This document shows, piece by piece, positions 25,072-31,633 of a stretch of 64,000 bases of DNA. The stretch comes from Tolypothrix sp. NIES-4075 (GTDB taxonomy: Bacteria; Cyanobacteriota; Cyanobacteriia; Cyanobacteriales; Nostocaceae): the NCBI RefSeq assembly GCF_002218085.1, contig NZ_BDUC01000008.1, positions 62,001 to 126,000 of the forward strand. Direction: 5' to 3'. The position numbers were made by a program, and so were the translations under genes. Below the pieces are notes generated by a model. It ran no database searches. It was not told where the DNA came from and worked only from the letters and a program-made list of their open reading frames with translations. The first letter of the stretch is position 1, and every line of letters begins with the position of its first letter.

Positions 25072-26031
25072 ATGTCTTGGAAAATAGATCGTGGACTGTT
25101 TAAGTACGATTTCATAGATTATCACGCAGTTTTGTGCGTTCCGGTGGATGCGGATGTAAAAGATATTCGCAAACGCTATCTGAAAATCGCTCGTCGTCTG
25201 CACCCTGATAGTAATGCTAGCGCTAGCGCTGCTGAGAAACAGCAGAAAAGTGAGTTGTTATCAAAGTGGGTTAATCCTGCTTATGAAAAACTGTCAGCCG
25301 ATCGCACGCGTGCAGAATATATGGTAGTTTTGTCGCAAATGGGCAAACGTTTGGTACAAGAATCGTCTTCGGTGGAACTGAACACTGATTTGGCTAGGCA
25401 GTTAGCTAGTGTACCAAATGTGGATCATGTATATAAAAGTGCGATCGCTAAAATTGCCGAAACTCAATATGACTCTTTAGAAAAAGTACTACAAATCGTT
25501 GCTTATGTCAGTGAGTTAAATTTAGTTTACTTAATGCGGACTGCGGGTAAATCATTTGCAGCTTCCCAGCAAGCAACCCAAAGCAAAATTAACACAGCTG
25601 TACCTACCCCAAATAAAGCTACAAATACACCTCCTCCTGCCCCACCAGCACCACCAAAAGAAGATTCTGTGGCAATTCAGTATTTGCGTCGTGCCCAAGA
25701 ATTGCTCGGAAAAAATCAATTGGCACAAGCTAGGGTAGAATTGCAAGATGCCATAAAACTAGAGCCTAATAATAGTCGCTGTCATAGCTTGATCGGAGTG
25801 GTGTATTTGAAGCAAAATCAAAGCACAATGGCAAAGGTTCACTTTGACCGCGCTCTGCAACTAGACCCCAATGACGAAATGGCATTGAAGGGTAAACGCG
25901 TACTAGAACAGGCTTTGGGACAAAAACCAGGTGGTTCTAAAGTGACTTCATCCTCTAATGGGGGTAAGCAACCAGATAAATCTGGCAATGGTGGTTTATT
26001 TGGTGGTTTGTTTGGTGGGAAGAAAAAATAA
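25072..26031 (+). CDS. DnaJ-domain/TPR protein
   Basis: A 319-residue protein. The J domain covers about residues 10-75 (DYHAVLCVPVDADVKDIRKR ... ARRLHPDS), with the HPD motif that stimulates DnaK. A helical middle region and a Pro-rich linker (PPPAPPAPPKE) follow, then two TPR units (about 205-275) and a Gly/Lys-rich tail. It is probably a DnaK co-chaperone for specific clients. I favour ATG 25072 (MSWKIDRGLFKYD), though ATG 25042 is in frame. Its stop codon overlaps the hisZ start (TAATG), so the two genes are translationally coupled. Confidence 0.85.
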   Translation: MSWKIDRGLFKYDFIDYHAVLCVPVDADVKDIRKRYLKIARRLHPDSNASASAAEKQQKSELLSKWVNPAYEKLSADRTRAEYMVVLSQMGKRLVQESSSVELNTDLARQLASVPNVDHVYKSAIAKIAETQYDSLEKVLQIVAYVSELNLVYLMRTAGKSFAASQQATQSKINTAVPTPNKATNTPPPAPPAPPKEDSVAIQYLRRAQELLGKNQLAQARVELQDAIKLEPNNSRCHSLIGVVYLKQNQSTMAKVHFDRALQLDPNDEMALKGKRVLEQALGQKPGGSKVTSSSNGGKQPDKSGNGGLFGGLFGGKKK

Positions 26032-27242
26032 TGGTGTATCAACCAGCAGCGGGTGCAAGGGATTTATTACCCTTAGATGTAGCTCAAAAACGCTGGATTG
26101 AAGATAGGTTACAACAAGTGTTTCACCGTTGGGGATATCACAGGATTATCACCTCAACTTTAGAACGCATGGATACTCTAATGGCGGGAGAAGCAATCGA
26201 TCGCAAAAGAGTGATTCAATTGCAAAATTCCGAAGATGAAGAATTAGGCTTGCGTCCAGAACTCACAGCCTCAATTGCGCGTACCGCAGTAACACGCATG
26301 GCTGGTGTTACTTTTCCGCAACGCTTGTATTATAATGCCAATGTGTTTCGCCGCACGAATGAAAGTCGGCACAATCGCCAGCAAGAATTTTATCAAGCTG
26401 GAGTAGAGTTGCTTGGTGGTGGGGGATTGTTGGGAAATGCAGAAGTGCTACTGTTGGTATCTGATTGTCTGCAAGCACTTTCAATTTCACATTGGCATTT
26501 AATTTTAGGCGAAGCGGGAATTACGCGATCGCTTTTATCGGCTTTTCCCCCAAACTTGCAAGCTACAGTCAGAAGTGCGATCGCTAATTTAGATCGTATC
26601 GCTCTCGACAGTTTACCCTTGAGCGATGAACTCAAACAACGCGCCCGAATCATCTTAGATTTGCGCGGAACGAGCGCAGATGTTTTGGAAAAAGTCAGCA
26701 ATTTAGGATTAGACGCCGAACAGCAAGCGGCGGTAAACGATCTCAAATCTCTGGTAGAATTACTAAAATCCAAAGGGGATTTCCCGTTAATTCTTGACCT
26801 CAGCTTAATCCAAACCATAGATTATTACACCGGCATTGTGTTTGAAGTTGTCACTGATACCGAAATGCAAGCGCGGGTTTTAGGACGGGGTGGTCGCTAC
26901 GACCAGCTTTTGGGACTATATCATCCCCAAGGCGAAAATATCCCCGGTATTGGCTTTGCACTCAATATCGAAGACTTATACCAAATATTATTATTAAATA
27001 AGTATTTACCGCAAGCCACACCAGCCAGCAACTGTTTAGTAGTACCAGAGACAGCAAATGCTTACGCTGCGGCGTTTGCTTACGCGCAAAAACTCCGAGA
27101 TTCTACAGATTTGGTGCGGGTAGAAATCGACTTAGGGGAACGTGACGCAGAAGCAATTCGGGAATATGTACGCGATCGTCAAATTGCTCAAATTGTCTGG
27201 ATTCAAGCTGATGGATCACCGAAAATTGAATTAACTTCGTGA
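26031..27242 (+). CDS. hisZ: ATP phosphoribosyltransferase regulatory subunit
   Basis: HisZ is a catalytically inactive paralogue of histidyl-tRNA synthetase that pairs with the short HisG to start histidine synthesis. The 403-residue protein has the synthetase core (GARDLLPLDVAQKRWIED, LRPELTASIARTAVTR, VFRRTNESRHNRQQEFYQAG, IQTIDYYTGIVFEV, GRGGRYDQLL). The C-terminal part is short and does not look like the full anticodon-binding domain of HisS. That, and cyanobacterial use of short HisG, favour hisZ over hisS. Start overlaps the stop of the J-domain gene. Confidence 0.85.
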   Translation: MVYQPAAGARDLLPLDVAQKRWIEDRLQQVFHRWGYHRIITSTLERMDTLMAGEAIDRKRVIQLQNSEDEELGLRPELTASIARTAVTRMAGVTFPQRLYYNANVFRRTNESRHNRQQEFYQAGVELLGGGGLLGNAEVLLLVSDCLQALSISHWHLILGEAGITRSLLSAFPPNLQATVRSAIANLDRIALDSLPLSDELKQRARIILDLRGTSADVLEKVSNLGLDAEQQAAVNDLKSLVELLKSKGDFPLILDLSLIQTIDYYTGIVFEVVTDTEMQARVLGRGGRYDQLLGLYHPQGENIPGIGFALNIEDLYQILLLNKYLPQATPASNCLVVPETANAYAAAFAYAQKLRDSTDLVRVEIDLGERDAEAIREYVRDRQIAQIVWIQADGSPKIELTS

Positions 27243-27330
27243 GATTCCTACACTATATCTCTACTCAGATTGGTGTAGACGTATCTGTTGCCCAATAAGC
27301 TATCGCTCATAGTTAGTTAAGAGTACCAAA

Positions 27331-27399
27331 ATGAGAGTTTTATTAACAGGGTTTGAGCCTAATGATGATGGTCTTAATGCATCTGGACATGATCCGTAA
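27331..27399 (+). pseudogene. fragment of pyroglutamyl-peptidase (pcp)
   Basis: An ATG opens with MRVLLTGFEPNDDGLNASG and stops after 22 codons. MxVLLTGFEPF is the N-terminal signature of pyrrolidone-carboxylate peptidase, normally about 210 residues. Nothing downstream continues it, so only the 5' end of the gene remains in this 309-base spacer. Confidence 0.65.
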
Positions 27400-27551
27400 A
27401 GCTTTATTGCTAATTATCAGCAGGCAAATTCAAGTGGTTAATTCAAACTTGCTTGCGGTCTAACACCACACTACAGCGCGTTGCTAAGTATTTTTGCTAG
27501 GGTATAAATAGCTGATTCAATACAGCTAGAAGCGATCCAAAGAGGGGAATT

Positions 27552-27776
27552 ATGCCGCATACTATTGTTACTAATGTTTGTGAAGGTGTCGCAGATTGCG
27601 TCGATGCTTGCCCAGTAGCTTGCATTCATCCGGGACCGGGGAAAAACACCAAGGGAACAGATTGGTATTGGATTGACTTTGCTACCTGCATTGACTGTGG
27701 TATATGTCTTCAAGTATGCCCGGTAGAAGGAGCGATCGTTCCCGAAGAAAGACCGGATTTACAGAAAACGCCATAA
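27552..27776 (+). CDS. bacterial-type Fe-S ferredoxin (two cluster motifs)
   Basis: A 74-residue ferredoxin. The N-terminal half has VCEGVADCVDACPVACI, with widely spaced cysteines as in 7Fe or modified 8Fe ferredoxins; the second half has CIDCGICLQVCPVEGAI, a standard CxxCxxCxxxCP motif for a [4Fe-4S] cluster. It is a soluble electron carrier; its partner enzyme is unknown. An AGAGGGGAAT ribosome site precedes the ATG. It is a separate transcription unit, ending near the palindrome at 27791. Confidence 0.92.
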   Translation: MPHTIVTNVCEGVADCVDACPVACIHPGPGKNTKGTDWYWIDFATCIDCGICLQVCPVEGAIVPEERPDLQKTP

Positions 27777-27790
27777 TAGTTATTTGACTC

Positions 27791-27818
27791 GTACAGACGC
27801 GATATATCGCGTCTGTAC
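27791..27818. terminator. perfect 28-base palindrome after the ferredoxin gene
   Basis: The arms GTACAGACGCGATA and TATCGCGTCTGTAC are exact complements. The palindrome lies 15 bases after the ferredoxin stop and is followed by AACTTTTAACT, so it could serve as a terminator. Related arms (GTACAGAC..., GCGTCTCTAC) recur near 30.3 kb and 54.1 kb, so it also belongs to a dispersed family. Confidence 0.6.
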
Positions 27819-27865
27819 AACTTTTAACTCCCGACTCCTAACTGCTAACTCCTGACTCTTGACCA

Positions 27866-28594
27866 ATGACTAATGACTATTTATTAGAAGTTAACGATGT
27901 CCGTGCTGGATATATAAAAGACGTGGATATCCTGCAAGGTGTAAATTTTCGGGTGGAAGCGGGGGAATTAGTTACAGTAATTGGTCCCAACGGTGCTGGT
28001 AAATCCACCTTGGCAAAAACCATTTTTGGACTTTTGACACCTCATACAGGTACAATTACCTTCAAAGGTGAAAATATCACCGGATTGAAATCTAATCAAA
28101 TTGTGCAGCGGGGAATGTGCTACGTACCGCAAATTGCCAACGTTTTCCCCTCCCTCACCGTCGAAGAAAATCTCGAAATGGGTGCTTTTGTCCGCAACGT
28201 TGCTTTAAAGCCGTTGAAAGATAAAATATTTAGCATGTTTCCTAGATTAAGCGATCGCCGTCGTCAACGTGCCGGCACACTTTCTGGAGGGGAACGTCAA
28301 ATGTTAGCAATGGGCAAAGCTTTGATGTTAGAACCGAGTTTGCTGCTATTAGATGAACCTTCAGCGGCATTATCTCCCATTTTGGTAACGCAAGTATTCG
28401 AGCAGATTAAACAAATTAATCAGAGTGGTACAGCGATCGTACTAGTAGAGCAAAATGCTCGTAAGGCACTAGAAATGGCTCATCGGGGTTGCGTGCTAGA
28501 ATCTGGACGCGATGCTATCACAGGTGCCGGTCAAGACTTGTTAAACGATCCTAAAGTCGGTGAATTGTATCTTGGTGCCGGGAAGAGGCATTAG
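27866..28594 (+). CDS. LivF/NatE-type ABC transporter ATP-binding protein
   Basis: A 242-residue ABC ATPase of the branched-chain or neutral amino-acid uptake type. Walker A: GPNGAGKST; Q loop: YVPQIANVFPSLTVEENLEM (LivF hallmark); signature: LSGGERQML; Walker B: LLLLDEPSAAL; switch His region: VLVEQNARKALEMA. No permease or binding protein is nearby. In Nostoc, the components of the N-I neutral amino-acid permease are known to be scattered, so NatE is a fair guess but not proven. UrtE (urea) is another possibility. Confidence 0.85.
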   Translation: MTNDYLLEVNDVRAGYIKDVDILQGVNFRVEAGELVTVIGPNGAGKSTLAKTIFGLLTPHTGTITFKGENITGLKSNQIVQRGMCYVPQIANVFPSLTVEENLEMGAFVRNVALKPLKDKIFSMFPRLSDRRRQRAGTLSGGERQMLAMGKALMLEPSLLLLDEPSAALSPILVTQVFEQIKQINQSGTAIVLVEQNARKALEMAHRGCVLESGRDAITGAGQDLLNDPKVGELYLGAGKRH

Positions 28595-28695
28595 GGTAAT
28601 GGGTAATGGGTAATTGGTAATGGGTAATCGAAAATGCAAAATGGAAAATTGGTAATGGGAAAAAACTATTCCCAATTCCCAATTCCCAAAAATTA
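28592..28695. repeat. GGGTAATGG tandem repeats
   Basis: The units begin in the stop region of the ABC gene and end with CCCAATTCCCAATTCCC; same family as at 620, 2050 and 13310. Confidence 0.75.
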
Positions 28696-28787
28696 AATGA
28701 CTCTTAAACCGTGTAAGAGGGTACTCTCACATCCCTCTTAAGTTTGATATGTTCCTGGCAATGACCAAGCTTTTGTCAGGTAGATTG

Positions 28788-29522
28788 ATGAGTAGAATTA
28801 ATGGATTTGTCGGGCGTCGTCATGTCTTGAAGCTGGCTGCTATAGCTGGCTTTGGTATTGCTACTCATAGCATACTTTGGGGCACACAGCAAGCTGTTAA
28901 TTCACAAACTATACTTGCTGATGCTGATCCAGTCAACCCCAATCCAGTCAGTCCTGATGTAGCTTTGAGACGATTGCTAGATGGAAATAAACGATTTGTA
29001 CAGCAAAAACGTAATTATCCAGACCAAAATTTGGAACGTTTGCGATCGCTCATCTTAACACAGCATCCTTTTGCGTCTGTATTGGGCTGTGCAGATTCTA
29101 GAGTACCAGCAGAAATTGTCTTCGATCAAGGACTTGGAAATTTATTTGTGGTGCGAGTCGCTGGTAATGTCGTCACTGATTTGGTTACAGGCAGCTTGGA
29201 ATATTCTACAACAGTATTGGGTTCTCAGCTAATCTTGATTTTAGGTCACAGAAGATGCGGTGCAGTCGCGGAGGCAATCAAAAACGAGCCACTTCCGGGG
29301 AAAATTGGCTCTGTTATTCAGGGCATCAAACCTGCCGTGGAAAGGGTAAGATTAACAACAGGTGACATCACCGAAGATGCGGTTCTTGCCAATATTCAAT
29401 ATCAGGTTGAAGAATTGCCAAAAAAGTCAACGATTTTAGCTAAATTGGTAAGCGAAGCTAAACTAAAAATTGTTGGCGCAATTTACGATCTTGATACTGG
29501 CAAAGTAACTGTTATTAGTTAA
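28788..29522 (+). CDS. exported beta-class carbonic anhydrase (EcaB-like)
   Basis: Interconverts CO2 and bicarbonate with a zinc ion. The catalytic domain shows LGCADSRVPAEIVFDQGLGN (zinc Cys and the Asp-Arg dyad), VVRVAGN and LGHRRCGAV (zinc His and Cys). The N-terminus carries GRRHVLKLAAIAGFG, a twin-arginine signal followed by a hydrophobic stretch, so the enzyme is probably folded in the cytoplasm and exported by Tat to the periplasm, as suggested for cyanobacterial EcaB. I choose ATG 28788 (MSRINGFVGRRHVLK); earlier in-frame ATGs exist at 28749 and 28761. Confidence 0.9.
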   Translation: MSRINGFVGRRHVLKLAAIAGFGIATHSILWGTQQAVNSQTILADADPVNPNPVSPDVALRRLLDGNKRFVQQKRNYPDQNLERLRSLILTQHPFASVLGCADSRVPAEIVFDQGLGNLFVVRVAGNVVTDLVTGSLEYSTTVLGSQLILILGHRRCGAVAEAIKNEPLPGKIGSVIQGIKPAVERVRLTTGDITEDAVLANIQYQVEELPKKSTILAKLVSEAKLKIVGAIYDLDTGKVTVIS

Positions 29523-29756
29523 ATAAATTGGGTTTTTGCGTAAATCCTAACTTTTGCATTTTAGAACTTACATTCTCTAGAAATATACCTGCATATGCGT
29601 TGATAATAATTAGTCATAGCAAGCAGGCAGAACCATAGGTGTGAAAATATAGCGTGAAATTTATTTTCAACATTAGTGAAAACTAATATAACCTTCAGCT
29701 TGGTAGCGTTCTTGATAATTCATAATATTAGAGATATTTAATCTACGTAATTAAAA

Positions 29757-30233
29757 GTGACGATCAAACTCAGCCAAGAACAATTACAAATTATCCGCAC
29801 TCATGCGGAGAATACTTATCCGCAAGAATGCTGCGGTATAATTATAGGCTATATGGCATTAGGCAAAACAGTGGTAGAAGTGATGCTAACTGAAAATGTC
29901 TGGAGTATAGAAACGGCAGCTGATTTTCCAACTGATGCAAAAAAAGACGGGAAAACTCCAGACGTACTTAATAAAAGCCGACGATATACGATCGCACCCG
30001 AAATCATGTTAAAAGTACAGAAAGATGCACGCGATCGCTCTTTAAATATTATTGGTATATACCACTCGCATCCCGATAATCCAGCGATTCCTTCAGAAAG
30101 CGATCGCGTCCAAGCTTGGCAAGAATATTCATACATCATAGTTTCTGTCCCCAACGGCAAAGCGGGTGAACTCAAAAGCTGGTATCTTGATGACACTCAC
30201 CAGTTTCAACAAGAAGCAATTGAAATTGGATAA
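29757..30233 (+). CDS. JAMM/MPN+ metallopeptidase (Mec/CysO-type, M67)
   Basis: A 158-residue zinc protease-like protein. The JAMM motif is complete: Glu24 in ECCG, then YHSHPDNPAIPSESD giving His103, His105 and Asp116. In actinobacteria the homologous Mec removes cysteine from the sulfur carrier CysO; eukaryotic relatives remove ubiquitin. Start is GTG. The next gene on the same strand is a MoeB-like E1 with a rhodanese, so the pair fits a sulfur-carrier or ubiquitin-like pathway. No small carrier gene (ThiS/MoaD/CysO-like) is seen beside them. Confidence 0.88.
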   Translation: MTIKLSQEQLQIIRTHAENTYPQECCGIIIGYMALGKTVVEVMLTENVWSIETAADFPTDAKKDGKTPDVLNKSRRYTIAPEIMLKVQKDARDRSLNIIGIYHSHPDNPAIPSESDRVQAWQEYSYIIVSVPNGKAGELKSWYLDDTHQFQQEAIEIG

Positions 30234-30277
30234 AAAAATTAACAATTAAAAATTTTATATTTTCTTCCCCCACTGCT

Positions 30278-30331
30278 GTACAGACACGATTAATCGTGTT
30301 TTGTACAGACGCGAGGAACATCGCGTCTCTA
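30278..30331. repeat. double palindromic repeat (GTACAGAC / GCGTCTCTAC family)
   Basis: Two adjacent hairpins, CACGATTAATCGTG and AGACGCGA-GGAACA-TCGCGTCT, lie in the gap between the JAMM gene and moeB. It belongs to the same dispersed family as 27791 and 54071. Confidence 0.7.
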
Positions 30332-30393
30332 CTCCCCCACACCGTCACATTTTTCGGTAGGATTAATATTCCGCGCTTCCACATCAAACTGCT

Positions 30394-31566
30394 ATGCTCA
30401 ATCCCAATCTGGATGAAGTCCAGTTAACAAAAGACGATTACGAACGTTACTCCCGACACCTGATTTTGCCAGAAGTCGGATTGGAAGGACAAAAACGTTT
30501 AAAAGCCGCTAGTGTACTGTGTATCGGTACAGGTGGACTCGGTGCGCCGTTGCTATTGTATCTTGCAGCAGCGGGTATCGGACGCATTGGTATTGTTGAT
30601 TTCGATATTGTCGATACTTCCAACTTGCAACGCCAAGTCATTCACGGTACATCTTGGGTAGGTAAACCGAAGATAGAATCGGCAAAGAACCGCATTCACG
30701 AGATTAACCCTCATTGTCAGGTTGATCTTTACGAAACTCGCTTGAGTTCTGAAAACGCTCTTGATATTATTAAGCCTTACGATATCGTCGTGGATGGTAC
30801 CGATAACTTTCCCACACGATATTTAGTCAACGACGCTTGCGTGTTGTTAGATAAACCCAACGTTTACGGTTCAATTTTCCGCTTTGAAGGGCAAGCTACG
30901 GTATTTAACTACGAAGGTGGACCGAATTATCGTGACTTGTATCCAGAACCACCACCACCAGGAATGGTTCCCTCTTGTGCAGAAGGTGGCGTACTCGGAA
31001 TTTTACCAGGAATTATAGGTTTAATTCAAGCAACGGAAACTATTAAAATCATTTTGGGCAAAGGTGAAACATTAAGCGGACGCTTAATGCTGTATGATGC
31101 CCTTAACATGAAATTCCGGGAATTAAAGCTGCGTCCAAATCCAGTGCGCCCGGTGATTGAAAAGTTGATAGACTACGAACAATTCTGCGGTATCCCACAA
31201 GCAAAAGCAGAGGAAGAAAAACAGCAGATGGAAATTCAAGAAATGACAGTGCAGGAATTAAAGCAGTTGCTAGATAGCGGTGCAGATGATTTCGTTCTGC
31301 TGGATGTCCGCAACCCCCATGAGTATGAAATTGCCAAAATACAAGGCAGTGTTTTAGTACCATTACCGGATATTGAAAACGGTGAAGGTGTTACAAAAGT
31401 TAAAGAATTACTCAACGGACATCGCTTAATAGCTCATTGTAAAATGGGCGGGCGATCGGCGAAAGCTTTGGGCATTCTCAAAGAAGCCGGAATTGAGGGG
31501 ACAAATGTCAAGGGTGGTATCACCGCTTGGAGTAAAGAAGTAGATCCATCAGTTCCAACATATTAA
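30394..31566 (+). CDS. moeB: MoeB-like E1 adenylyltransferase with C-terminal rhodanese
   Basis: A 390-residue protein that activates the C-terminus of a ubiquitin-like sulfur carrier by adenylation and then provides sulfur. E1 domain (1-260): YSRHLILPEVG, IGTGGLGAPLLLYLA (nucleotide loop), DFDIVDTSNLQRQV and DGTDNFPTRYLVND. The rhodanese domain (about 285-385) has LLDVRNPHEYEIA and AHCKMGGRSA with the active Cys. This MoeBR layout is standard in cyanobacteria. With the JAMM gene just upstream it may serve molybdopterin or cysteine sulfur transfer. The CxxC zinc cysteines of classical MoeB are not obvious. Confidence 0.9.
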   Translation: MLNPNLDEVQLTKDDYERYSRHLILPEVGLEGQKRLKAASVLCIGTGGLGAPLLLYLAAAGIGRIGIVDFDIVDTSNLQRQVIHGTSWVGKPKIESAKNRIHEINPHCQVDLYETRLSSENALDIIKPYDIVVDGTDNFPTRYLVNDACVLLDKPNVYGSIFRFEGQATVFNYEGGPNYRDLYPEPPPPGMVPSCAEGGVLGILPGIIGLIQATETIKIILGKGETLSGRLMLYDALNMKFRELKLRPNPVRPVIEKLIDYEQFCGIPQAKAEEEKQQMEIQEMTVQELKQLLDSGADDFVLLDVRNPHEYEIAKIQGSVLVPLPDIENGEGVTKVKELLNGHRLIAHCKMGGRSAKALGILKEAGIEGTNVKGGITAWSKEVDPSVPTY

Positions 31567-31569
31567 AAC

Positions 31570-31632
31570 GAACCGCAGAGGCGCAGAGGTAACAGAGGTT
31601 TCTTTGCGCCTTTGCGCCTCTGCGTGAGGTAA
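31570..31632. repeat. CGCAGAGGCGCAGAGG / GCGCCTTTGCGCC inverted repeat
   Basis: ACCGCAGAGGCGCAGAGG and TTTGCGCCTCTGCGTGAGG form an imperfect hairpin between moeB and the converging ATPase gene, usable as a bidirectional terminator. The same repeat words occur near 23490, 49820, 50560 and 53280; at 50560 they even encode the N-terminus of RimM. Confidence 0.65.
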
Positions 31633-31633
31633 A

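Noticed and set aside
26031..27242. Histidyl-tRNA synthetase (hisS)
   Set aside because: The length and the short C-terminal part favour HisZ; a profile comparison would settle it.
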